NCBI GenBank assembly: GCA_018136815.1
Contig: CM030938.1
Coordinates: forward strand, 5,170,749-5,234,748
Source of the DNA: Isochrysis galbana
Lineage: Eukaryota; Haptophyta; Isochrysidales; Isochrysidaceae
DNA length: 64,000 nucleotides
Reading direction: 5' to 3'
The stretch's first letter is position 1. The number at the start of each line of letters is the position of its first letter. The translations under genes were made by a program, and so were the position numbers. Below, piece after piece: positions 21,004 through 29,782 of the stretch. The notes under the pieces were generated by a model. It saw nothing but the letters and a program-made list of their open reading frames with translations. It was not told where the DNA came from and ran no database searches.

Positions 21004-22098
21004 ATGGTGCCGCCGTCGTCGAGCCGCGACGAGCACATGGACGGGGACGAGCGCGAGGCGTTCAAAATGCTGAAGCAGACACTTAGCGAGGTGCAGCAGC
21101 TCATCGCCGTCGGGAGGCTCCAGGCAGAAGCTCTGAGCAGAACCGCGCAGAGCATCACCAGAATAGAGGAGCGACTCCATGCGCTGGAACAGTCGAACGC
21201 ATCGTGCCTCGCGCAGACAGCCATGGGACTCAGCGCACTGAGTGCGATGCGAGACGCGGTACAGCGAGAAGTCGCTCATGTACAAGGGCAAGCGGCCTCA
21301 GCATATGGCGGCAATATGTCGACCCTATCAATGACGCCTTTACCCGGTAGCTTATCTAGCATAAAAGCGCAGACGCGTGAAGATTTCATGCCTCCTCCAC
21401 CCGCGCCGGCAACTTCCAGGTCTACGGAGATTTCTGGAATCCGCATTCGCTCTCCTCAGCTCACTCAGGTGGGTGGAGAGAGCTCAGGGAACGCATCGCT
21501 TGCAATGCAGGGGGTCATCCACATAGGGGCAGCGGGTGGAGACCTCTCTTCTCTGCCGGCAGGAATTGCCAAACGACCGAGGTGTGACGCCACCATAGAG
21601 CCCATAAGGTACCCACCAGTAGCAGCAGGAGTCGCAGGGGGCAGTGCAGAGTCTGACTCCCCTTGCGCAAGAAACGCCTTAGAAGGCTCTCTGAGCCCCC
21701 ATTCGCCATGTGCTTCAGCATCATCTCCGCTACATGATGCTTTCGGGCTGCCGCCTAGCGCAGCGCCGAGATTGTGCAACGTGCAGGAAGGGCCTTGTTC
21801 GACATCGGGACTGGTGATGGGGCAGCTGGCATCCATGCCCTGCACAGCCAAATTCACCTCTGCTGCTTCAGAAGACCTCTCAACAATCTCATTACCATTG
21901 AATGCCAATGCAATAGATGAGTCCTCGCCGTCAATATGCGGAAATAGCAGGACCTTGTGTGACGAAGCTAGCAGCTGCGCTCCAAATACGAGCAACCCAT
22001 ATTCGTCAGACGATGCTTCCGCCGCTGGGGTTGATCAGCTGAACGAGGTGCCGAGACTGAGATTCGCTTTCTCGGTTGTCCAATCGCCTGACCCATAG
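21004..22098 (+). CDS. Single-exon hypothetical protein (364 aa)
   Basis: The ATG at 21004 opens a 364-codon frame. Residues 15-100 form an amphipathic, coiled-coil-like helix region (EAFKMLKQTLSEVQQLIAVG, RIEERLHALEQ). The remaining 260 residues are Ser/Pro/Ala-rich with no visible domain, probably disordered. Codon use matches neighbouring genes and the opposite-strand frame is a shadow. I do not recognise the protein; the layout would suit a scaffold or a nuclear regulatory protein, but that is a guess. Whether further exons follow 22098 is not clear. Confidence 0.55.
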   Translation: MVPPSSSRDEHMDGDEREAFKMLKQTLSEVQQLIAVGRLQAEALSRTAQSITRIEERLHALEQSNASCLAQTAMGLSALSAMRDAVQREVAHVQGQAASAYGGNMSTLSMTPLPGSLSSIKAQTREDFMPPPPAPATSRSTEISGIRIRSPQLTQVGGESSGNASLAMQGVIHIGAAGGDLSSLPAGIAKRPRCDATIEPIRYPPVAAGVAGGSAESDSPCARNALEGSLSPHSPCASASSPLHDAFGLPPSAAPRLCNVQEGPCSTSGLVMGQLASMPCTAKFTSAASEDLSTISLPLNANAIDESSPSICGNSRTLCDEASSCAPNTSNPYSSDDASAAGVDQLNEVPRLRFAFSVVQSPDP

Positions 22099-22823
22099 GC
22101 AAATATAGGTGGTATTGGAAACATTGCGGAGGAGCTGATGGCAAATGATTCTCTTGCAAATTCCAACACGCCGAAAGCTACCATCATTAATCAGTATCGC
22201 CTACTCATGCGTCATGGCACCGGTATCTTACAGTTGCTCTTGTGTTTTGGAATTTTCACATGCGTTCAATGACCTCTAACTCACCTAGAAGACCCTCGTT
22301 AAAGGTTTTGGCGAGTTCTGTCTTCTGCCGAGTCCGTCTTCACCATATGATAAGCTGAAATTGCGCTGTTGGCACATGCAATGGCCACAGATGCAGAGGA
22401 ACTGATTATGCCACCGCTGAGTTGTCGGAAGTAATATTTTTGGAAGCGCTTTCAAAGTTTCTTTCGCAGATGTCGACTCGTTACCATTGACGACATGCGT
22501 AATAAGACGCTCACACCAAGACGACCACCCCTCTTATTTCCGCTGGGGCGTCACAAAGATATCGTTCTATCAAACCACTGCTGCTTGAATTTCACTCCTT
22601 CTTGTTCAACCAAACTTGCGGAATATGTGTAAGGTCTAGTCTTAGTATCTCTTCTGGTCAACTCCTATTGTAGGGCGGTCAAACAGGGGCTTTTTAACTA
22701 CTACTACTAGTAAGGGTTGGGCTGCATTTTTTGACTGTGGCGCGATGCCCAGTACAAATCCTCCAGGGGGGGCCACCTGCCACAATGAAAATCTTCGCCA
22801 AGAAATGGTGCGATTCGAGGCGA
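22099..22823. other. Intergenic region, no gene seen
   Basis: No long ORF and no strong repeat. Composition falls towards AT-rich compared with the left side. Confidence 0.4.
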
Positions 22824-22990
22824 GAAGCGCTCAATCACCATCACCCACAGCATAGAAAAGCGTGCAATCACCATCAGCCTACACGTGGGAACGCGTTCGA
22901 TCGCCATCACCCCCACCGCATGGAAAAGCCTTCAATCACCATCAGCTTTACACATGGAAAAGCGTTCAATCGCCATCACCTCCCGGTAGC
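22824..22990 (+). repeat. Minisatellite, about five units of 33-35 bp
   Basis: Units follow the pattern AAGCGTTCAATCACCATCA, then a variable stretch, then CATGGAA. Five consecutive units are recognisable with substitutions and small length changes. Units abut without unique spacers, so this is not a CRISPR array. Confidence 0.8.
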
Positions 22991-23021
22991 AGGGATGGGG
23001 ATAATTGGACGCTTTTGGTCG

Positions 23022-23489
23022 TCAACAAGACCTTCTAGCGTCGGGGTTTCGCATCTTTTGTTCATACATCTTACGCGAGACTGACAACACCCTATTCACC
23101 AATGTCCTTACATCTTTCTTGAAATCCTTATTTTGCACAATTGAATCCAAATCATATTCATGTTCATTTGGATTCTTAATGTTGTCCATTTGGTGTTTTA
23201 ACCCCTCATCATTTGCAATTTTATTGAGCTCATCGTAATTGACATACCCTGTATCGAAACGTTTGAATGATATGTATGTGTATGCCTTTATGAACCGGCC
23301 ATATTTGTCATCTTGAAGAAGATTCACGAATCTTTTGTACAGCTCATCCTCTTTGTTTTCAGAAATAGCTCGATCAATTTCGGACTTCCACGAGAAGTTG
23401 TCGGATTCCTTGCTTTCAAGGAGTTTCTTGATCGTATTCGGATTTAGTACTGTTGTGTAATTTATTTCGAAGTTGTTAGTATTGGACAT
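23022..23489 (-). CDS. AT-rich hypothetical protein of foreign (virus-like) composition
   Basis: A minus-strand frame starting at MSNTNNFEINYTTVLNPNTI (ATG at 23489, 156 codons incl. stop) is rich in Asn, Lys, Asp, Ile, Tyr and uses A/T-ending codons, unlike every other gene here. It reads as a real soluble, mostly helical protein (for example DDKYGRFIKAYTYISFKRFD). Composition of this type is typical of large DNA viruses and virophage-like elements of algae, but I cannot assign a family and there is no capsid, polymerase or integrase beside it. The last codons (after MRNPDARR) fall in GC-richer DNA, so the natural C-terminus may be lost. An upstream in-frame start 13 codons earlier looks less likely. 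Confidence 0.55.
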   Translation of the reverse strand: MSNTNNFEINYTTVLNPNTIKKLLESKESDNFSWKSEIDRAISENKEDELYKRFVNLLQDDKYGRFIKAYTYISFKRFDTGYVNYDELNKIANDEGLKHQMDNIKNPNEHEYDLDSIVQNKDFKKDVRTLVNRVLSVSRKMYEQKMRNPDARRSC

Positions 23490-24036
23490 GTTTGTTGTTC
23501 TTCCTATTCTTGTACATATTTTCTTCATGCACCACTTCGAGCGGGATGGGACTACAAGCTCAACTTCCGTCTATGACTTGATGCGAGTACCAAGGCGCTC
23601 TTCTGCAAAGCGCACGCGCATTTGTCCTTGGCGAGCTATGACGACGCCGCGATCTCTCAATCCATGATCACGCGCATGCTGCAGCTCATTCACACGCTTG
23701 CAGGTGAAGTGGCGGTCACCGGGGCGAAGTGCATCCTGCAGACTCCTGGGGAATCGCTTGCTTCTTCCTTTCAATCAAACGGCGTGGAAACTGTGTAAAG
23801 TCTTCTGAAGACGTCGCCACCCGGCGTGCTGCCCATGCGCGTGCAAGGGCGGACGTCAGCAGTCGGACGCCCACGTGGTTGCATTCTTCAACAAGGGCAG
23901 CGGGCATGGTTGCATTCTTCAACAAGGGCGGGCGATCGTGTCTTCCACGATGGGTCCCCGTGTTTATGTTTGTTTCAGAGCAGCACCACTTTTGATGACA
24001 CCTTTTTTGTGTATCGGTATGTAGTAAGCATTCCAG
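23490..24036. other. Spacer with repeated TTCTTCAACAAGGGC motif
   Basis: This is GC-rich again, unlike the AT-rich ORFs on either side. The block ATTCTTCAACAAGGGC occurs twice close together (from about 23884 and 23914), the second inside the 62-bp direct repeat described next. Small frames on both strands are open for 60-90 codons but look like chance. Confidence 0.4.
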
Positions 24037-24494
24037 ATGTCACCGGTAACATATCAGATGGAGATGCCTAGAGACTTCTTGTTTGAACTTTATAAAAAAT
24101 GCAATGATGCCATTGCCGCCAAAGAGTGGACACTGGCGATTAGAATTGCGAGTAATTTAAGCTCATTGTCGGCTGATATGTACACAATTGCGAACACGCC
24201 AGCCGATAAACTCCACGTAGTTCTGCAACTGAAATCGGCGAAAGAAATGCTAGAATTTGCCACTGAACAACTGCGAAAACAGGTCACCAGCGTACAGAGG
24301 CTTCTTGCGTTTATCAGGTCTATGCAGCACAAACGCAAGGTTGCACTTGGCGGTCGAGCGCGTGTGTGCCTGCCGTGTGAGGGGCCGGTGACCAGCGAGA
24401 CGCGGTGAATGAGAAGCGACTAGAGATGAAGTATTCTTCAACAAGGACGGGCGATCGTGTCTTCCACGATGGGTCCCCGTGTTTATGTTTGTTT
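23914..24494 (+). repeat. 62-bp direct repeats flanking a small ORF
   Basis: Bases 23914-23975 and 24433-24494 are the same 62-bp sequence (starting ATTCTTCAACAAGG, ending GTTTATGTTTGTTT) with one difference. They bracket the AT-rich ORF at 24037-24408. The arrangement suggests either the ends of a small mobile or integrated element or a duplication around an insertion. Confidence 0.85.
24037..24408 (+). CDS. Small AT-rich hypothetical protein between direct repeats
   Basis: A 123-codon frame has its first two thirds AT-rich and helical (FLFELYKKCNDAIAAKEW, LHVVLQLKSAKEMLEFATEQ), again unlike host genes. After MQHKRKVALGG the composition turns GC-rich and the natural end may be lost. The start could be the ATG at 24037, 24058 or 24064. 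Not recognised. Its placement inside the 62-bp direct repeats and near the other AT-rich ORF suggests both came in together. Confidence 0.45.
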   Translation: MSPVTYQMEMPRDFLFELYKKCNDAIAAKEWTLAIRIASNLSSLSADMYTIANTPADKLHVVLQLKSAKEMLEFATEQLRKQVTSVQRLLAFIRSMQHKRKVALGGRARVCLPCEGPVTSETR

Positions 24495-24932
24495 GCGCGC
24501 GGTCAACTCCCGACTTAGGGGCGAAGTTAGGGGTCAGTATAAATTATATACCTAAAAAGTCGGGAGGGGCGTGAAAAAAAAAAAAAAGGGAACCTCGAGT
24601 TGCACCCTCTCAGGCGGGCACCGCGAAAGCGCGGCGCCAGGCGAAAACGACGGAAGAGGCGGGGGCCACAAAACAAGAAGACAAAAAGAAGGTGAGAGAT
24701 GCGCGCGTTTACGACGTTTGTCCGCAGAGATAGAGATGACAGGCCTGCCCCAGCCCGCCCCCCACCCGCCTGGCCCGTCATAGTCATAGTGCACGCGGGC
24801 CCAACCCCCCGTAGGGGGGGTAGCGGGAGCGGGAGCGGGGGTGAGAGTGTGGGGTTTAGGCGATGGCGAGTGCGATACCGGAGGGGTGTGAGTCAGTAGC
24901 AGCATAGCGGGCACCTTCAAGAATATTTTTTT
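24495..24932. other. Intergenic region, low complexity
   Basis: Contains an A14 run near 24575 and a GGGAGC/GGGAGCG repeat near 24825-24845. No supported gene. Confidence 0.4.
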
Positions 24933-25172
24933 TCAAGGTGTACAGGAAATTGCGCTGCGGTTGTCGTGGTAGTACCGGGCTAGTGGCGGTAGTGGTACTA
25001 ACGCTCGGTTATTACTATGCTCTACTCAGGGGCTCGGGATTTGGGGTTGGTAGGTGCTACCGAATGGAGGCAAACGACCTATCCGGGCCCGTCGTTGTGT
25101 ACACGGGCCGCTACCGCTATATATCCCGGAAACCAAAGAAAAAACCAAAGCGCAGTTTCCTGTACACCTTGA
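24933..25172. mobile_element. MITE-like element, 240 bp with 24-bp terminal inverted repeats
   Basis: The left end TCAAGGTGTACAGGAAA (24933 on) is repeated inverted at the right end (25149-25172), 23 of 24 positions matching. There is no coding capacity. The inner part (GTAGTACCGGGCTAGTGG...) recurs as a diverged fragment at about 39425-39465. I could not define a clear target duplication. The size and structure fit a non-autonomous DNA transposon. Confidence 0.75.
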
Positions 25173-25216
25173 TCACGTGTTGCTGCCTCGGCACAGACAA
25201 ACGTGTAACCCTTTGA

Positions 25217-25286
25217 AACACCCCCCTCGCAAGCCCCCGGCTCCCAATAATTCCCACAAGTTACAATGGGTGAAAACCCGGTCTAG
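25217..25286. repeat. Dispersed repeat unit (ACAAGTTACAATGGG type)
   Basis: This block recurs inverted at about 39285-39352 (CAATGGGTTTTCCCTC, TGTAACTTGTGGGG, GGGAGCCGGGGG) and in part, same orientation, at about 41118-41150 (CACAAATTACAATCGGGG). At the first two sites it lies close to MITE-related sequence, so it may belong to a larger non-autonomous element. Confidence 0.7.
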
Positions 25287-26431
25287 GTGAACAAGGCTGT
25301 AGCAATCGCCTTCAAGAAGACGAGCGGTGCTATCTCCACATCTAGCGATTCAGTCTCCCAACGCGGCAGATTGCTCGAGCTACTGATGACTCGATTCGCG
25401 CCAGTGAGAATGCAATAGTAGAGAGCAAGCAGAAGCCCAAAGGAAAGTGCGCACGTGTTGGACCTCGCAGTGAACATCGGATAGAAATGCAACCCGAGTC
25501 TATCCAGACAAAATAAGTAGAGGATGCTATAGAGGGCGACGATTACGTACGAGGCATAGAGGTCCGCCGAGCGAAAAAGGCGAGCGCCATCTCCAATCAT
25601 TGTGTTGACAAGAGCCAAGGGTAGATTAAGAATGTGTATATTGGTCATGAAGAATCCTTGAAGACAGGGACCAGCAACGGGTAAGGTAGTGGAAGCCGTA
25701 AAAACACGCTCAAAATGAGACCAAGTGTCCTCCTAAAAGCACCTAGCATCACAGGGTTGTTCAGTATAGGTGGAGGCCAACGCACCGAAGTTGAATGCCA
25801 GAAATTTTGGACGAGAGGACGTGGAGACGACGTAAATCAGCAGAATAGGCAAGAGCATCGTATTCCAGACTGTGAATGTGACCGTAGCTGCCACTAGTGT
25901 TGGAAATCGCAAAGCCGATCCCCAAATTGCAGCACTTTGCGCAAGGGTTGGGTACTGTGGCGCAACCATTGGAGCCAGCACACAGAAGAAAGCTCGCACG
26001 GTGAGAATGCACCAGGACCAACCGGTATACGAGACTGCGAAGGCCCGCATGCTGTAGTGTCGCCCGCCTTCAAAAATCACAATGGCCCCCCATACGAATA
26101 CAAACAGGTCCAGAGCCCACCAAAACGACATGGTTTCGGTGATAGCGAACTCCAGGGGCCGAGGAGCGCATGTGAGCATGGAACCGTAGAACACGAACAT
26201 AAAGACATAAGCTGCAGGCGCCCATGGCCCAATACGCATCCACTCAGGCAGGAAGTCGAACCAGCCATTGTACGAGCCACGGTTGTCATAGATGTGCCAC
26301 GTGAGTGAGAGCCAGCCGCGCTGCACCTGCTGGTTGGATGGCCACGACTTGGCGCGATGGAAGGGTGTAGGTCCTGCGACTCCCCCTGTCTGCTTGCTCG
26401 CGTCGTGCCCCGCGCCCAGCGCATCGATCAT
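25283..26431 (-). CDS. Multi-pass membrane protein, at least two exons
   Basis: Two long minus-strand frames, 26431 to about 25740 and about 25655-25283, both encode hydrophobic helices with matching style. The first has four likely membrane segments (for example AAYVFMFVFYGSML, WALDLFVFVWGAIVIF) and the second two (SYVIVALYSILYLFCL, LSFGLLLALYYCILTGA), giving six or more. They are separated by about 90 nt that should be an intron, but I could not find a GT-AG pair that keeps phase, so the exact join is open. A possible splice acceptor (CCTTGCAG) just upstream of 26467 hints at a further 5' exon. Weak likeness to six-helix FAR-17a/AIG1-type proteins; I do not assign a function. Confidence 0.6.
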
Positions 26432-26467
26432 CTCGAGGGAGAGTTGGAGAGATTGAGGCGCTGACAC

Positions 26468-27807
26468 TGCAAGGCGGCCGCACAGACGGAAGGAGTACTC
26501 CCATAAAGGTGAAGTGTGCGAGTAGCTTGATTGAGGTGCGGTGCAAATTTTAGAAAGGTACAGTAGCCCGGACGCCCGGACACATTAGCAATACACAATA
26601 TACCGGAGAAACTCTAGCAAGTGTGGACGCACAAGCACGAGCAAGGACACATACACAAGCACGGGCGGACGCGGCGGTGATAGGCGCGGAACTGGCGCGG
26701 AGCTCTCGGCTGTGATGAATAAGGAACCTGGGGGGGAAAGTACAGAAACATTAACTCACCGGGGGCGAGAATCCATCCTGAATCCTCTGTCGAGTCGAGC
26801 GGAGCCGGAGGGCTCTGAGCCACTCCGTCGCGAGCAGCACCGGCGGCTAGCGCGGCGCTTTGGCCCTCCTCCCCACCGGGAGTCGGGTGAATGAAATTCT
26901 GGACTGGGTCGGGCAACCCCATTTGGGTGTCTGGACGGGGAACGAACGGCGAACGAAGGGCTGTGGGGCGGCGAGGCGCTCCTAGCGGCCCTAGTGTGAT
27001 GGGTTGTAAGAGATTGTTAGACCTACAAAGAACTCTTCCCTCAGGGAGGGAGCCTAAGCTGCTTGAGTGCAGCGACGCAGCGAACAGCGACGGACAACGA
27101 AGCTGAGAACAACAGGTTACACCGACTCACGAACACACCGGAATCATTCACCCAAACCAAGCAAATTATCAAGCAACCGCGACCCCAAATCACCGATAAC
27201 TCAAACACGTCGCGAGAGACGGAGAGAGAGAGCGAGAGAGAGAGAGACTCCGCAGCGACGGCCGGAGCGTGTCTCCGTTGTAACTTCCCGCGTAGCGGAG
27301 AGTCCGAAGGGGAGCGTCATGTCGCGCGACCACGGCGATCACTTTGGATACGGATCGCAACGAGATGTCTTCACGACAGAGGAAATCTTGCCGTTGAGCG
27401 TGAACCTTCTAGACGCTTCTAACGAACAACCCTGAGTAGCAACCAAGGGGAAGAAACACCAAAGGGGCCAAGGGCTTGCATGTAGCTTGCATCAAGGGGA
27501 AAGATTCCCTCACCTAGGAAGCGAACCTACACCGGTCTCCAAGGGGAGATGGCAAATTAAACCTCAAATCTCGAGCGGCTAGAGCAACCGACTCGCTCGC
27601 CAAAACCTTGACCGAGAAGAAAGAAGCAAGGACCTACAAGCCAAGGGTAGCGGACCTAGGGAATGTGAGAGGAAGTTTCCGAACGCCAAGACGAACGCCA
27701 AACGCCGGAAGGCAACGAAACCCTAACCAAGCCAAGCGGAACCTACGAAGAACAGGCCTGGACGACAACGACAACGAAAGTGAAAGTGAGCAAGTCCCAA
27801 GCAAGAA
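26468..27807. other. Intergenic region, no supported gene
   Basis: 26990-27640 is purine-rich with a GA microsatellite at about 27216-27250. Open frames at 27063-27435 and 27608-27880 are rich in Arg, Asn and Thr and overlap one another, without domain signals. The stretch may be the untranslated part of a retroelement whose repeat starts at 27808. Confidence 0.4.
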
Positions 27808-28038
27808 CCGGAACTCAACAAGATACAACAAGCCTTGCAAGAAGCTAAACAAGCCTTCACAAGGTAACTCGAGAGCCTGAGACAAGCGCGCAGCGAGTGA
27901 CAGGCGACCTGGCTCCTTTGGGTCAAGATTACCCGAAAGGAGGAAACCTGGAATCTAGACTTGACAAACAGGCTGGACGGAACGAAACGAGAACTCGAAT
28001 TCTAGGTCGCTAGGGACGAACCCTACCAACCTAGATGT
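27808..28038 (+). repeat. 230-bp direct repeat, copy 1
   Basis: This is more than 90% identical by eye to 28808-29038, at a spacing of exactly 1000 bp. Shared blocks include CAACAAGCCTTGCAAGAAGC and TTACCCGAAAGGAGGAAACC. Neither copy has TG...CA ends, and the minus-strand gag-like frame runs into copy 1. This fits a segmental duplication of retroelement DNA better than a clean LTR pair. Confidence 0.85.
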
Positions 28039-28575
28039 CCGTGCTTGCTCGGCGGGAGCCAGCACCATCCGGGCGATTGAGATGCACGATAGAGAATGGT
28101 GCGGGGCTTCTCCCGCGGCGACAGCTTCGATTCCGCGCTTCCACGCCTTGAGGAACTCGAAGGAGTTCTCAGCTCCACGCGACCGATCACTCTCGTCGGC
28201 CTTGACGCACGAGTCGAATCGTTCGTTGATTTCGTGAGTGAAAGCCGGGAACTTGAAGACGTTGGCGGCGGTCACGGTCGGGTCGTTCATCTTTCGCACG
28301 AAGGCGTCGGTCACTCGGGTGGCAAGAGTGACTAGGTCCTCGCCCTCCGCTCGCGTGGTGCAGCGGTCCCATTCTGCTGACGCGGTCTCTTTCGAAAAGC
28401 CCTTGGCGCCAGCAGCGAATGACTGGTCGCATTTGGCGATCAGGACGTCGGCAGGGAATCTTTCGAAAACCCTTAAGTGATTTGATGAAGACCGAAGTAA
28501 AATAGCGCCACGATATAATCCAACGGCCAACACCTGAGGGGGAATCAGGGTCACACATGGGGCGGTTCCTTGCAC
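27955..28575 (-). pseudogene. Gag-like retroelement remnant
   Basis: A 206-codon minus-strand frame without a good ATG near its start. It encodes a charged helical stretch (LIAKCDQSFAAGAKGFSKET, LATRVTDAFVRKMNDPTVT, FTHEINERFDSC) of the kind seen in Gag capsid regions, but no zinc knuckle or enzyme follows. Immediately upstream on the same strand (28500-28700) is a repeat found again at 33235-33465, which could be this element's LTR or leader. Assignment to Gag rests on style and context only. Confidence 0.4.
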
Positions 28576-28700
28576 CGGCGATACCTGACCGCGCGACTTA
28601 GCCTAAAACGCGAGGAGCACGCAAGGAGGTAAGCCAGGTGGGGGGCAAGCAGGCGACAAAGGAGGCGATAAAGGAGGCGAGGGCAACAAGGGCGAATGGA
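28500..28700 (-). repeat. Dispersed repeat shared with 33235-33465
   Basis: Its reverse complement matches 33235-33465 block by block: the GCCTCCTTTATCGCCTCC-like run, TTAGG(C/T)TA(A/T)GTCGCGCG, GGTATCGC(C/T)GGT, and CAGGTG(T/C)T(G/A)GCCGTTGG. Position upstream of the gag-like frame suggests a retroelement LTR or leader. Confidence 0.75.
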
Positions 28701-28807
28701 CGAATGTAGGACACTACGACGGTGACTCGTGGCTAGCCTGCAAGGAGGGAACAAAGAAACGCAAACAACTTCTAAAACAAAAAGGTCGATCGCGGATGCG
28801 ACAAAGA

Positions 28808-29038
28808 ACCGGAACCCAACAAGAAACAACAAGCCTTGCAAGAAGCTAAATAAGCCTTCACAAGGTAACTTGAGAGCCTGAGACAAGCGCGCAGCGAGAG
28901 ACAGGCGACCTGGCTCCTTTGGGTCAAGATTACCCGAAAGGAGGAAACCTGGAATCTAGACCTGACAAACAGGCTAGACGGAACGAAACGAGAACTCGAA
29001 TTCTAGATCGCTAGGGACGAACCCTACCAACCTAGATG
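28808..29038 (+). repeat. 230-bp direct repeat, copy 2
   Basis: Second copy of 27808-28038 with a handful of substitutions. Both copies end at the same base (CCAACCTAGATGT), after which the flanks differ. Confidence 0.85.
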
Positions 29039-29782
29039 TACCTGAGCTTCACCGTGTGGCCGCACGGCGAAGGACCTGGAAACAAGAGCCTGGAAATCGC
29101 ATCATCTAGGATGAATGCGACAGCGACAAGGGAGGCGACAAAGGAAGCGAGCCCTTCGTGTCGTCTCTGGTGTGCTCCACTCTGTTCTGCTCGCTGTCAT
29201 GTCTCCCGATCCCGCTCTCACACCATGTAACAGGACCTATCAAGGCGCTCCCTCACCCCCGTCGCGCCCTCCCTCTCCCTCCACACATCACACAACCCAA
29301 GCCTCACAACAGCCACAACCAGCTCACACATCCACCAACACAACCACCTCATTCTCACCTCACTTGCCACAAATGTTTTTACCCCGCGGGGAGAAACTGT
29401 AGCATTAGCACATTGCAAAAGAAAAGGTTTAAGGAAGGGGCGCTTCCCTAGGGACGGAACTCTTGGAGTGGCTCTCCCCCTACTCGCAACATGTACAAAC
29501 ATGCGGCAAAAGAACACAAACCAAGCGCGACCTAGATCTAGGCACACACAAACGACGAATACACAAACGACGACAAGGGAAAGACGTTGTTTAGAATTTA
29601 GCGCGAGGAGTCAATGGAGCACACGTGGTGAGATGGTACGGAGATGGACAGTGGTGGCCGGTGGGACATCAACGCAGCAAAGAACGCGAGCGCGACACAT
29701 ACATTTCCCCTCGTCGATTTATGGCTGCAAAGGGTGCACATTGCCTTCCGTCCGTATTGCGTAGGACGTTGCGAAGTCTCCA
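29039..29782. other. Intergenic region, no supported gene
   Basis: 29125-29155 repeats the GGCGACAAAGGA(G/A)GCGA units seen at 28650-28685. The rest is unique, C-rich near 29240-29350, with no credible ORF. It contains the 3' flank of the minus-strand gene ending at 29783. Confidence 0.4.

Noticed and set aside
22824-22990. Evenly spaced repeats that could suggest a CRISPR array
   Set aside because: Units abut with no unique spacers, units vary, and the window is nuclear eukaryotic DNA; this is a minisatellite. The same holds for 39565-39672.
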